Source: Paramagnetospirillum caucaseum
Lineage (GTDB): Bacteria > Pseudomonadota > Alphaproteobacteria > Rhodospirillales > Magnetospirillaceae
DNA length: 64,000 nucleotides
Direction of reading: 5' to 3'
Assembly (NCBI RefSeq): GCF_000342045.1
Contig: NZ_AONQ01000015.1
Span: forward strand, 1-64,000
Shown here: positions 53,732-62,146 of the stretch, in pieces
Position numbering within the stretch: the stretch's first letter is position 1
How the letters are laid out: each line of letters starts with the position of its first letter
Position numbers and translations under genes: made by a program
Notes under the pieces: model-generated
Database searches by the model: none
What the model saw: only the letters and a program-made list of their open reading frames with translations
Told to the model about the DNA's origin: nothing

Positions 53732-54151
53732 CTATTCCGCGGCTTGTTCCGCCGATTCCGTGCGCCGGCGATCCAGTTCGATCAGGTCGGTGGCGCGCGC
53801 GATGATTTCAACCGCCGAGATGGGCTTGGCGATGATTTCGTCGATGCCGCTCTCCCCCGCCGATTCCAGCACGGCGTGGTGCAGGGTGGGGCTGATGGCC
53901 AGGATCGGCACGTCGGCGCGGCCGATCTCGCCCCGGCGCAGACGGTGGACGAACAGCACGCCTTCGGTGGGGTCGTCGGACCAGTCCATGATCACCAGAT
54001 GAGGCGCCCGCTCCGCCACCAGCGCCGCCGCCTGCTGCGGCGTGCGGGCCTCGATCACCTCGTGGGCGGGCACGGCCCCCATCAGGATGCCGATCAGGCG
54101 CCGCATATGGGCGTTCGGCTCGATGATCAAGACGCAGACGCGCCGCCCCAT
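53732..54151 (-). CDS. Single-domain response regulator
   Basis: A 139-residue receiver-only protein. The acidic pocket is reduced (IIEPNAHMRRLI, with Glu but no Asp pair), the phospho-acceptor is D56 in LVIMDWSDDP and the conserved Lys is in IIAKPISAVEI. The ATG at 54151 follows GGGGGAACGG. It probably exchanges phosphate with the Hpt protein encoded next. The unusual acidic pocket suggests altered magnesium binding. Confidence 0.83.
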   Translation of the reverse strand: MGRRVCVLIIEPNAHMRRLIGILMGAVPAHEVIEARTPQQAAALVAERAPHLVIMDWSDDPTEGVLFVHRLRRGEIGRADVPILAISPTLHHAVLESAGESGIDEIIAKPISAVEIIARATDLIELDRRRTESAEQAAE

Positions 54152-54384
54152 ACCCGTTCCCCCGAGACATGGCGGGCCGGACCCCGTGGGGTCGCATGCC
54201 GCGCATTCGCCTTCCCTGATCCGGCTCGTTGACCGGATTATGGATGCCTTCACAGCTTATCCGGTGAATACCTTAACACCGATGAAGTGTCGGGGAAAAT
54301 CGAGTCTCTAGTATTAGGTAGATTCCGGTTCGGCGGCGAAAAGTTGGGGCGCGGGGCTTGCCTAACGACCCGTCCGGAGTGACG

Positions 54385-54927
54385 ATGGAAGGCATGATGA
54401 AAAAGCTCCTCTCGCTGGGCGCTGCCGCCCTTGCCGCCCTGCTGGGCGGATGCGGCGACGGCCCCTCCACGGTGCCGGGCGGCTATCGCAGCCCCGCCAC
54501 CTGGAGCACCTTCTTCTCCGCCACCTCGTCCGGGCCGCTGCTGCTGGAAGTGCATGGCGACCCGTTCGGCGGTTCCGCCGCCGACCTGCGGGCCGGAGTG
54601 GCCAGGGCCATGTCCGCCGCCCTTCCCGGCCGTCCCTTCACCATGACCACCGACCCCCAGGCGGCGCCCAGCCCCAAGATCCGGGTGGTGGTCGCCTTCG
54701 GGGCTCCGCCCTCCCTGGACGCTGCCGAACTGTGCGCCGGCCGGGTGGTGACCGCCGCCGCCCGGGGCGAGGGCGGGCGCGTGGAATTGCTGGCCGCTTT
54801 CTGCAGCAGCGGCGGGACGCTGTCGTGGGTGCGCGGCTGGGTGGCCAGGGTCGAGGGGCCGGATGATGCCCGCTTCACCCGCCTGCTGGGGCAGGTCATG
54901 CGGGAACTGGCGGGGGAACCGCAATGA
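54385..54927 (+). CDS. Lipoprotein of unknown function
   Basis: A 180-residue protein with a lipoprotein signal (MKKLLSLGAAALAALLGGCGDG). The mature part is Pro/Ala-rich with a possible disulfide pair (AAELCAGR ... AAFCSSGG). The ATG at 54385 follows GGAG; ATGs at 54394 and 54397 are alternatives. Its stop overlaps the slyX start by four bases. No family is recognised. Confidence 0.7.
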   Translation: MEGMMKKLLSLGAAALAALLGGCGDGPSTVPGGYRSPATWSTFFSATSSGPLLLEVHGDPFGGSAADLRAGVARAMSAALPGRPFTMTTDPQAAPSPKIRVVVAFGAPPSLDAAELCAGRVVTAAARGEGGRVELLAAFCSSGGTLSWVRGWVARVEGPDDARFTRLLGQVMRELAGEPQ

Positions 54928-55127
54928 GCGTCGGCAGCCGCCTCGACGGCCTGGAAACCGCCCTGGCCCATGCCGAGATGGCCATCCAGGACCTGTCCGA
55001 CGTGACCGCCGCCCAGGCCCGCGACCTCGAGGCCCTGCGGCGCGAGAACCGGAACCTCGCCCGCCGCCTGGAGCGGCTGGAGGCGGCGCAGGCCGGGGAC
55101 GGGTCGGGCGAGGATTTCATCCTGTAG
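54924..55127 (+). CDS. slyX: SlyX family protein
   Basis: A 67-residue coiled-coil protein. RLDGLETALAHAEMAIQDLSDVTAAQARDLEALRRENRNLARRLERLE matches the SlyX pattern; its biochemical role is unknown. It overlaps the lipoprotein stop (ATGA). The TAG stop lies at the edge of a tandem repeat tract. Confidence 0.75.
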   Translation: MSVGSRLDGLETALAHAEMAIQDLSDVTAAQARDLEALRRENRNLARRLERLEAAQAGDGSGEDFIL

Positions 55128-55182
55128 AATCCGGCCCGTGGAATCCGGCCCGTGGAATCCGGCCCGTGGAATCCGGAACGTG
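55127..55182. repeat. Four tandem 14-bp repeats
   Basis: Three exact copies of GAATCCGGCCCGTG and a fourth with two changes (GAATCCGGAACGTG) begin at the last base of the slyX stop. They run about 60 bases ahead of the next gene. Such a tract can change copy number by slippage. Confidence 0.9.
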
Positions 55183-55242
55183 ACATTTCCTGAAGAATAC
55201 GTTAACGTGAGCCTCTAAACGTTCAGCCAGAAAGGCAGGACC

Positions 55243-55467
55243 ATGGACGCATCATCCGTCGGCGCCGGGAATTCGGCGCTCTATCTTCAGCGGGCTCAGG
55301 CCGGATTGCAGGCGCCGCTGACGGCCGTCAAACAGCAAGAGAATGCCGCCTTGGCCATCGCCCAGGTGCTGACCCAGGGTGGGCAGACGGCACAGCAAGC
55401 CGTTGCCACCGCCGATGCCGCCGTCAAGAGCGGTGCCGTGGGGCAGGTTCTGGACATCTCGGTCTAG
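55243..55467 (+). CDS. Small protein of unknown function
   Basis: A 74-residue Ala/Gln-rich protein (MDASSVGAGNSALYLQRAQAGLQAPLTAVKQQENAAL...) predicted as mostly helical with no signal peptide or cysteine. The ATG is preceded by AAAGGCAGG. The opening MDASS and length faintly recall small motility-associated proteins, but the match is too weak to name. Confidence 0.55.
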   Translation: MDASSVGAGNSALYLQRAQAGLQAPLTAVKQQENAALAIAQVLTQGGQTAQQAVATADAAVKSGAVGQVLDISV

Positions 55468-55474
55468 ACTGCGG

Positions 55475-55780
55475 CTATCCCGTCCTGGCATGGCTGGCCG
55501 CGCCGTCGATGGCGTGGGCCAGATCGATGTCTTTTTGCGTCACTCCGCCCGCGTCATGGGTGGACAAGGTGACGTCGACCCGATTCCACACATTGAACCA
55601 CTCGGGATGATGATTCATCCGTTCGGCGACCAGGGCCACCCTGGTCATGAAGCCGAAGGCTTCGGTGAAATCGCCGAAGCGCAACGAGCGGCGGATAGCG
55701 TCGCGTCCTTCCACGTCCGTCCAGCCGTCCAGTTCCGCCAGGGCGGCGGCCCGTTGCTCGTTGCTCAGCTTGGCGTTCAT
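55475..55780 (-). CDS. phhB: Pterin-4a-carbinolamine dehydratase
   Basis: A 101-residue enzyme that dehydrates 4a-hydroxytetrahydropterin. The family motif is [40 protein letters not shown], with the catalytic HHPE. The ATG at 55780 follows GAGGAGAG. No phenylalanine hydroxylase gene is in the window, so it may serve another pterin function. Confidence 0.92.
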   Translation of the reverse strand: MNAKLSNEQRAAALAELDGWTDVEGRDAIRRSLRFGDFTEAFGFMTRVALVAERMNHHPEWFNVWNRVDVTLSTHDAGGVTQKDIDLAHAIDGAASHARTG

Positions 55781-55860
55781 CCCGGTCTCTCCTCGACGGT
55801 GCTTCCGAGAGAGTGGGGACCCCTGGTGCCGGGCGCAAGGACAGGGTAGATTCTCTTTCC

Positions 55861-56268
55861 ATGAGCAGAGTGATGCCCCACCATAGCACGCCCCCCGGCC
55901 TGGCCGACCTGGAGACCATCGCCCAGGCCGCCTTCGCCGACATTCCCGAGGAGTTGCGGCGTTATGCCGCCGACGTGGTGATCCGCGTCGAGGATTTCCC
56001 CGACGAGGAGGTGGAGCGCGAGATGGATTTGGAGACCCCGTTCGACCTGCTGGGGCTCTATCACGGTTCGGCCATGGACATCCACGCCTTCGGCGGGGCG
56101 CCCGGCGACGTGGACATGATCTTCCTCTACCGCCGCCCCATCCTGGATTACTGGTGCGAGACCGGCGAGGATCTGTCCACCCTGATCCGGCATGTGCTGA
56201 TCCACGAGATCGGCCACCATTTCGGCCTGTCGGACGACGACATGCAGCGTATCGAGGATGAAGAGTGA
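55861..56268 (+). CDS. Zincin-like metallopeptidase family protein
   Basis: A 135-residue protein of the small bacterial zincin family (PF06262 type). The metal site is [17 protein letters not shown] (HExxH plus a third downstream ligand), preceded by [14 protein letters not shown]. There is no signal peptide. The Lon-like gene starts with GTG inside its last bases (four-base overlap), so the two proteases are co-translated. Substrates are unknown. Confidence 0.85.
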   Translation: MSRVMPHHSTPPGLADLETIAQAAFADIPEELRRYAADVVIRVEDFPDEEVEREMDLETPFDLLGLYHGSAMDIHAFGGAPGDVDMIFLYRRPILDYWCETGEDLSTLIRHVLIHEIGHHFGLSDDDMQRIEDEE

Positions 56269-58730
56269 GCAAACGGCGCAAGGCGGAAAAAGGGCCGGCG
56301 CCGCTGCCGCCTTCCGCGCTCTACCGGGTGTGTGATTCGGCCCGGTTCGATTTCGCCACCACCGCCGACCTGCCCGGCGATTTCGACGGCCCCGCTCCGG
56401 CCCTGGGCCAGGAGCGGGCGGTGGAGGCCATCCGCTTCGCCATCGGCATGCGCCACCGCGGTTTCAACCTGTTCGCCCTGGGGGCCGAGGGCACCGGGCG
56501 GCGCAGCCTGATCCTCGACCATCTGCGCGAGGCAGCTGCCGCCCGTCCGCCCGCCGACGATTGGGTCTATGTGGAGAATTTTGCGGCAACGGCCCGCCCC
56601 CGGGCGCTGCGCCTTCCCGCCGGGCGGGGGCGGGCGCTGGAGCGCGACATGGCCCATCTGGTGGAGGAACTGGGCCACGCCCTGCCCGCCGCCTTCGAGG
56701 CCGAGGATTACCGCGCCCGCCGCCAGATGGTGGAGAGCGAGGCCAAGCAGCAGCGCGAAGCGGCCTTTTCCGCCATCCAGGAGGACGCCGAGGCGCACGG
56801 CATCGCCCTGGTCCGCACCCCGGGGGGGCTGGGCCTGGCGCCGTCCAAGGGCGACGAGGTGCTGCCCCCCGACGAGTTCAAGCAGCTGCCCGACGAGGTC
56901 CAGGCCCGGCTGCGGGCCGAGATGGAACGGCTGCAGGAACGGTTGGAGGCCACCATCAAGCAGGTGCCGCGCTGGGACCGCGACGCGCGCGCGCGCCTGC
57001 GCGAACTGGAGCGCGAGGCGGTAGGCCGCGCCATCGTCCATCTGATGGACGATCTCAGGCGCGCCTGGGTCGACCTGCCGGAGGTGGGGGCCTATCTCGA
57101 CGACGTGGCCCGCGACGTGGCGCTCAACGCCCAGGACTTCCTGCCCGAGTCCGAGGAGGGCGAGCACCGGGGCGAGGGGCGGCCGCGCGGCCCCGACGGG
57201 CGCTTCCGCCGCTACCGGGTCAACGTGCTGGTCTGCCGCGAGGGCGAGACCGGCGCCCCGGTGGTGATGGAGACCTATCCCACCCAGCCCAATCTCATCG
57301 GCCGGGTCGAGCATATCGCCCAGTACGGCACCCTGATCACCGATTTCAACCTGATCAAGGCGGGCAGCCTGCACCGGGCCAATGGCGGCTATCTGGTGAT
57401 GGACGCCCTGAAGCTGCTGATGCACCCCTTCGCCTGGGAGGATCTGAAGCGGGCGCTGCGCGACCACGAGATCCGCATCGAATCCCCCGGCCAGGCCATG
57501 GGACTGATCAGTACCCTGTCGCTGGAACCCCAGCCCATTCCGCTCGACCTCAAGGTGGTGCTGGTCGGCGATCCCATGCTCTATTACCTGCTCAGCCACA
57601 ACGACCCGGAATTCGGCGAGCTGTTCAAGGTCTCGGCCGATTTCGACTGGCACATGGAGCGCAGCGAGACCAACACCGCCCTGCTGGCCCGTTCGGTGGC
57701 CGCCCTGGCGCGCAAGGAGGGGCTGAGGCCGCTGGACCGGGGTGCCGTGGCCCGCATCGTCGAGCAGGCCTCGCGCGAGGTGGCCGATTCCACCCGGCTG
57801 TCCACCCACATGGCCAGCCTGGCCGACCTGGTGCGCGAGGCCGATTACTGGGCCGGCGACGCAGGCGCGCAAACCGTGGCCGCGTCCCATGTGGAGCGGG
57901 CGGTGGCCGCCTCCATCCGCCGTCTCGACCGGGTGCGCGACAACGTCCAGGACGAGATGCTGAGCGGCACCGTCCACATCGCCACCGACGGCGAGGCGGT
58001 GGGCCAGATCAACGGGCTGGCGGTGCTGGAACTGGGCCGCTTCTCGTTCGGCCGCCCGACCCGGGTGACGGCGCGGGTGCGCTTCGGCAAGGGCGACGTG
58101 GTGGATATCGAGCGCGAGGTCCTGCTGGGCGGTCCCATCCACGGCAAGGGGGTGATGATCCTGTCGTCCTTCCTGGCGTCGCGCTATGCCACCGAGTTGC
58201 CCCTGGCCCTGTCGGCCACCCTGGTGTTCGAGCAGTCCTATGGCGGCATCGAAGGGGATTCCGCCTCGTCCACCGAACTCTACGCCCTGCTCTCCGCCCT
58301 GGCCGATCTGCCCATCCGCCAGGGTCTGGCGGTGACCGGTTCCATCGACCAGTTCGGCCGCGTCCAGGCCATCGGCGGGGTCAACGAAAAGATCGAGGGC
58401 TTCTTCGACCTGTGCCGGGCCCGGGGGCTGGACGGCAGCCACGGCGTGCTGATCCCCGCCGCCAACGTGCCGCACCTGATGCTGCGCAAGGACGTGGTCG
58501 AGGCGGCCGAAGCCGGGCTGTTCGCCGTCTATCCGGTGGAGAGCGTCGATCAGGGTATGGCGCTGCTGACCGGATACCCGGCCGGCGAGCGCGATGCCGA
58601 GGGGAAGTTCCCCTCGGGTTCCATCAACCGGCGGGTGGCGGCGCGTCTCGGCGCCTTCATGCGCCGGGCCGAGGATCTGGCCATGCCCCGGCTGTCCGGC
58701 GGCTTGGGCCGCAACGGCGGCGGCGGGTGA
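56265..58730 (+). CDS. Lon-family ATP-dependent protease, LonB/YcbZ-like
   Basis: An 821-residue protein. An N-terminal AAA-like region has [11 protein letters not shown] in place of the Walker A, so the lysine is Arg. A coiled region follows (about 150-250), then a second AAA-type segment ([16 protein letters not shown], a Walker B-like block). The C-terminal Lon peptidase domain has the catalytic Ser in EGDSASST and Lys in [13 protein letters not shown]-like sequence (about residues 665-708). It lacks the Lon N-domain. The GTG start overlaps the zincin stop. Whether it hydrolyses ATP is uncertain. Confidence 0.85.
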   Translation: MSKRRKAEKGPAPLPPSALYRVCDSARFDFATTADLPGDFDGPAPALGQERAVEAIRFAIGMRHRGFNLFALGAEGTGRRSLILDHLREAAAARPPADDWVYVENFAATARPRALRLPAGRGRALERDMAHLVEELGHALPAAFEAEDYRARRQMVESEAKQQREAAFSAIQEDAEAHGIALVRTPGGLGLAPSKGDEVLPPDEFKQLPDEVQARLRAEMERLQERLEATIKQVPRWDRDARARLRELEREAVGRAIVHLMDDLRRAWVDLPEVGAYLDDVARDVALNAQDFLPESEEGEHRGEGRPRGPDGRFRRYRVNVLVCREGETGAPVVMETYPTQPNLIGRVEHIAQYGTLITDFNLIKAGSLHRANGGYLVMDALKLLMHPFAWEDLKRALRDHEIRIESPGQAMGLISTLSLEPQPIPLDLKVVLVGDPMLYYLLSHNDPEFGELFKVSADFDWHMERSETNTALLARSVAALARKEGLRPLDRGAVARIVEQASREVADSTRLSTHMASLADLVREADYWAGDAGAQTVAASHVERAVAASIRRLDRVRDNVQDEMLSGTVHIATDGEAVGQINGLAVLELGRFSFGRPTRVTARVRFGKGDVVDIEREVLLGGPIHGKGVMILSSFLASRYATELPLALSATLVFEQSYGGIEGDSASSTELYALLSALADLPIRQGLAVTGSIDQFGRVQAIGGVNEKIEGFFDLCRARGLDGSHGVLIPAANVPHLMLRKDVVEAAEAGLFAVYPVESVDQGMALLTGYPAGERDAEGKFPSGSINRRVAARLGAFMRRAEDLAMPRLSGGLGRNGGGG

Positions 58731-59773
58731 TGCTGCGCCGGCTGCTCCTGCTCGCCGTCCTGCTGCTGGCCTCCGCCGGCGTGGCGGCCAGCGAGCTCCG
58801 GGTGTTGACCCGCTCCTCCTACCTGTCGCCGGAATTGCTGCGCAAGTTCGAGCGCGAGACCGGAATCACCGTCAATCTGACGGTGGCGGCCGATCGCGAT
58901 CAGGTGGTTGCCCGTCTGGCCGGGGCCAGGTCGGGCTTCGACATCGCCTTTTCCCCCGACTACCACGTGGGCGGCCTGATCCGCGGCGGCCTGATCGAAC
59001 GGGTGCTGGCCGATCGCCTCAACGGTTTCTGGAACGTCGAGGACCCCTGGCGGTCGCGTTCGTTCGATCCGCGCAACGAGTACACCATTCCCCATCAGTG
59101 GGGGACCACCGCCTTCGCCGTCGACACCTCGGTCCATCGCGGCGACATCGATTCGCTGCGCCTGCTGTTCGAGCCGCCGCCGGAGGTGGACGGGCGCATC
59201 GGCCTGCTGGACGAAGGCGACATGGTCCAACTGGCCCTGGTCTATCTGGGCGAGGCGCGCTGCACCACCGACCCGGGCAAGCTGGAAAAGGCCGCCCGCC
59301 TGCTGGAGCCGCTGCTGGTCCGCAACCGGCTGGTGGCCGCCGAGCGGGTGATGGCCGCCCTGGCCGATCCCGCCATCGTCCTGGCGGTCACCTGGAACGG
59401 CGATGCCATGCGGGCCAGGGAGAAGCGTCCCAGCCTGGCCTACGCCTATCCGCGCGAGGGCAATCTGGTGTGGACCGATGTGGTGGTGGTGCCGCGCCAT
59501 CCGCCCAACCGGGCCAACGCCATGAAGTTCCTGACCTTCATGCTGAAGCCGGAGAATGCGGCGCTGGATTCCAACTTCAACGGCTACGCCAACATGATCC
59601 GCGGCAGCGAGGGCTTTCTGGCCGCCACCGTGCTGGCCGCGCCGGAAATGGTGGCGCCGTGGCCGGCCAAGGTCGGCTTCCTGCCGTCCTGCGGCGACAT
59701 TGCCCAGCACCGCCACGAAGCGGTGTGGGCGGAGGTCAAGACGCGGGCCAAGCGGCCTTCCGCCGGTGAGTGA
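58730..59773 (+). CDS. Periplasmic solute-binding protein (PotD-like)
   Basis: A 347-residue protein with a Sec signal peptide ([21 protein letters not shown]) and the fold of spermidine/putrescine or iron-type binding proteins. Signs are LRVLTRSSYLSPELLRKFERETGI, FDIAFSPDYHVGGLIRGGLIE, YTIPHQWGTTAFAVDT and ANAMKFLTFMLKPENAALDSNFNGYAN. No permease or ATPase is next to it. Its ATG overlaps the Lon-like stop by one base (TGATG), an odd pairing with a cytoplasmic protease. Substrate unknown. Confidence 0.85.
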   Translation: MLRRLLLLAVLLLASAGVAASELRVLTRSSYLSPELLRKFERETGITVNLTVAADRDQVVARLAGARSGFDIAFSPDYHVGGLIRGGLIERVLADRLNGFWNVEDPWRSRSFDPRNEYTIPHQWGTTAFAVDTSVHRGDIDSLRLLFEPPPEVDGRIGLLDEGDMVQLALVYLGEARCTTDPGKLEKAARLLEPLLVRNRLVAAERVMAALADPAIVLAVTWNGDAMRAREKRPSLAYAYPREGNLVWTDVVVVPRHPPNRANAMKFLTFMLKPENAALDSNFNGYANMIRGSEGFLAATVLAAPEMVAPWPAKVGFLPSCGDIAQHRHEAVWAEVKTRAKRPSAGE

Positions 59774-59783
59774 ATCGGAATAC

Positions 59784-59809
59784 CGGCGGCTCACTGAATT
59801 GAGCCGCCG
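59784..59809. terminator. Hairpin between solute-binding gene and soxZ
   Basis: CGGCGGCTCA pairs with TGAGCCGCCG (10 bp, six-base loop), 11 bases after the plus-strand stop. T runs are absent, so it is a weak terminator or an mRNA end stabiliser for the convergent genes. Confidence 0.6.
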
Positions 59810-59909
59810 TAAAGTCCTCAATCGCCGGGCACTTCGTTTGGCTCCCCCGCCATAAGGTGCGCGGCCGCGCTTGCGGCCGTCCAGCGGCGGAAAGTTTCGA
59901 TTGTTGGTC

Positions 59910-60230
59910 TCACTTCACCGTCAGCGGACGCGACAGGGTGTAGCGGCTGCCGTCGTCGTCCTCCCAGGTGAAGTCCAGGGGGCCGCTCTCGCTGGCGGTG
60001 ATGTAGAAGGTCAGACCCGGATTGGCTGAAATCCCCGGATGAAGCTCCGCCGTGAACACCACCTTGCCGTTCAGCGCGCAGGTGAAGCGGTTGATGATCC
60101 GGCGCGGCAGCAGGACGCCGTTCATGTCCTTGCGCTGGCCGGATTCCATGTCGTGGTCGATCAGGGTCTTGATCTCGATGATCTCGCCCCTGGCGGCGGT
60201 CTCGGGGAATTTCACCTTGGGAGTGGGCAT
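59910..60230 (-). CDS. soxZ: Thiosulfate oxidation carrier subunit SoxZ
   Basis: A 106-residue immunoglobulin-like protein (KVKFPETAARGEIIEIKTLIDHDMESGQRKD; LNGKVVFTAELHPGISANPGLTFYITASESGPLDFTWEDDDG). It forms the SoxYZ complex that carries sulfur intermediates on SoxY. The ATG at 60230 begins the conserved sequence, five bases after the soxY stop. No other sox gene is in the window. Confidence 0.93.
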   Translation of the reverse strand: MPTPKVKFPETAARGEIIEIKTLIDHDMESGQRKDMNGVLLPRRIINRFTCALNGKVVFTAELHPGISANPGLTFYITASESGPLDFTWEDDDGSRYTLSRPLTVK

Positions 60231-60235
60231 GTCCG

Positions 60236-60694
60236 TCAGCCTCCGCAACCGCCGACCGTGACCTTAACCTCGCGCCGGGTCTCCCAGGCACTGCCGTCGG
60301 ACAGCAGGGCGACGGCGCGCACCTCCTGGCTGCGGGCCAGGCGCAGGCGGCCCGACACCTCGGCCTTGCCTGTGGGGGTGAAGTGGAAGCTGGCCACCTG
60401 GGGGGCGGGATTGTCGTGGGCCAGGACGTGGATGGCCTTGACGTAATTGTCCGGCGCCATGGGATGGTCCACCGAGACGGTGAACGGCACGGTGGCGCCG
60501 CTGTCGGCGATCTCGGGCAGCTTCAGGCGGACCTTGCCGTCCTTGGGCCTGGCGCCGCCGGTCAGACGCAGCGCCGCCTCGTCGGCCTCGGCCCGGCTGG
60601 CCAGGGCGGCGCCGGGCGCCAGGGCGAGGGCGCAACCGGCGGCCGGCAGGGCCAGGATCAGGGCGCGGCGTCGGGGAGACTGGGGGGAGGGCAT
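60236..60694 (-). CDS. soxY: Thiosulfate oxidation carrier subunit SoxY
   Basis: A 152-residue protein with a twin-arginine-like signal (SPRRRALILALPAAGCALALAPGAALA) and the C-terminal swinging-arm motif VGGCGG, whose cysteine carries the sulfur substrate. The middle part (VPFTVSVDHPMAPDNYVKAIHVLAHDNPAPQVASFHFTP) is typical SoxY. It lies between a membrane-protein gene and soxZ. Confidence 0.94.
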   Translation of the reverse strand: MPSPQSPRRRALILALPAAGCALALAPGAALASRAEADEAALRLTGGARPKDGKVRLKLPEIADSGATVPFTVSVDHPMAPDNYVKAIHVLAHDNPAPQVASFHFTPTGKAEVSGRLRLARSQEVRAVALLSDGSAWETRREVKVTVGGCGG

Positions 60695-60705
60695 GGCGGG
60701 GCCTT

Positions 60706-61230
60706 TCACTCCTGGTGGTGGACCGGGGTGCCCTGGGGCACCTTGATGCGCAGGCCGGGAGTGGGAATCTCGGCGATGAAGCGGCCCTGCTGCAAGGCCC
60801 CGCGGCGCTGCAGCAGGCGGAAATGACTGAGCAGCAGGGCGGCGGCGTTCAGGGCGAACAGGACCATGCTGGCCCGCATGGCCAGGCCGCCCAGGGGGGC
60901 CATCAGGGGGATGGCGAACAGGACGGGCACCAGGGCGTAGAGGAAGGTGTCGCGCCAGCGCCGGCTGTAGACCACCGCCGAGGCCAGGGCCGCCACCGGC
61001 GAGACCAGCACCATGTCGACCTTGGCCTGCAGCACCACCTGGGCGGCCAGGGCGGCGTAGTTGGGCGCCAGTCCCTCGAAATGGGCGATCAGCGCCAGCC
61101 CGTCATTGGTCGGCGTGAAGGTGGCGCGCAGGGCCTCCACCGGCCAGTGGGCACGGGGAATGGCCGGGCGGATTTCCTTGTACACGGCGCGGGAAAACTC
61201 GGAATCGGGGCGTAGCAGTTCGCTGACCAT
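60706..61230 (-). CDS. Membrane protein of unknown function upstream of soxYZ
   Basis: A 174-residue protein. A soluble N-terminal half (ELLRPDSEFSRAVYKEIRPAIPRAHWPVEALRATFTP) is followed by about three hydrophobic segments (VDMVLVSPVAALASAVVY; DTFLYALVPVLFAIPLMAPLGGLAM; SMVLFALNAAALLLSHF). It ends 11 bases before soxY on the same strand, so it is probably co-transcribed. The start ATG at 61230 lacks a good ribosome site. No family is recognised. Confidence 0.65.
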   Translation of the reverse strand: MVSELLRPDSEFSRAVYKEIRPAIPRAHWPVEALRATFTPTNDGLALIAHFEGLAPNYAALAAQVVLQAKVDMVLVSPVAALASAVVYSRRWRDTFLYALVPVLFAIPLMAPLGGLAMRASMVLFALNAAALLLSHFRLLQRRGALQQGRFIAEIPTPGLRIKVPQGTPVHHQE

Positions 61231-61318
61231 GAGGGGTGGAGCGGTCCAGGAATGTTGCCGATGCCGTACTGTGCCATGATGGAGCCGTCGAGGCCAAGCG
61301 GCATGGGGAGATGTGGCA

Positions 61319-62146
61319 ATGCGTGGATGGGTGATGGTCCTGGCGTTTCTGCTGGCCGGGCAGGGCGCGCGGGCGGAAAACGACGTGGCGGGGGAGCGGG
61401 CGCTGGAGATCGAAAGCCGTCCGGGGGTCACCACCGCCTTCTATCTGACGGAGCCGGCGGCCCCGCCCGCCGCCATCGCCATCCTGCTCGCCGGGGGCGA
61501 CGGCAGCCTGGGAATCCAGCCGGGCGAGGCGATTGTCGCGCCGGTGGCTTTCGGGCGGGGCAATTTCCTGGTGCGGTCGCGATGGCTGCTGGCCGGCCAG
61601 GGTATCCTGGTGGCGACCATGGATGCGCCCTCCGACCAGGGGTGGGCCATGACGGCGCGCTTCCGCCAGTCGGAGGAACATGCCGCCGATATCGCGGCGC
61701 TGGCCGCCTGGCTGCGGCGTCAGGGGGGCGATCTGCCGGTGTGGCTGATCGGCACCAGCATGGGAACCCTGTCGGTGGCCAGCGTGGCGTCGAAGCTTGG
61801 CGGGGAGATCGGCGGGGTGATCCTGACCTCGTCCATCACCCGCGGGCATCCCAGGCATTCCTACCCGCCCAACGGCGTCTTCGGTCTGGGGCTCGAGACG
61901 GTGGCCGTCCCGGCCATGGTCGTCGCCCATGCCGGCGATTCCTGCGAGGTCACTCCCCCCGCCGACGCCCCCCGGCTGCTCGACAGCATGGTGAAGTCGC
62001 CCCGGCGGGAACTGCTGCTGGTCGAGGGCGGCGCCCCGGCGCGGTCGGCGGCCTGCCAGGCCATGTCGGCCCACGGTTTCTTCGGCCGCGAATCCGAGGT
62101 GAACGCCGCCATGGCGGCGTTCATGCGGCCGGCGGGGCCGCGCTGA
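61319..62146 (+). CDS. Exported alpha/beta hydrolase
   Basis: A 275-residue protein with a signal peptide (MRGWVMVLAFLLAGQGARA). The alpha/beta hydrolase nucleophile elbow is LIGTSMGTLSVA (Ser in GTSMG), an oxyanion-type ILLAGGDGSLG precedes it, and a late HGF may supply the catalytic His. Cysteine pairs (DSCEV; AACQAM) suggest a periplasmic disulfide. The ATG at 61319 opens the signal peptide; a GTG at 61313 is possible. Substrate unknown. Confidence 0.8.
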   Translation: MRGWVMVLAFLLAGQGARAENDVAGERALEIESRPGVTTAFYLTEPAAPPAAIAILLAGGDGSLGIQPGEAIVAPVAFGRGNFLVRSRWLLAGQGILVATMDAPSDQGWAMTARFRQSEEHAADIAALAAWLRRQGGDLPVWLIGTSMGTLSVASVASKLGGEIGGVILTSSITRGHPRHSYPPNGVFGLGLETVAVPAMVVAHAGDSCEVTPPADAPRLLDSMVKSPRRELLLVEGGAPARSAACQAMSAHGFFGRESEVNAAMAAFMRPAGPR

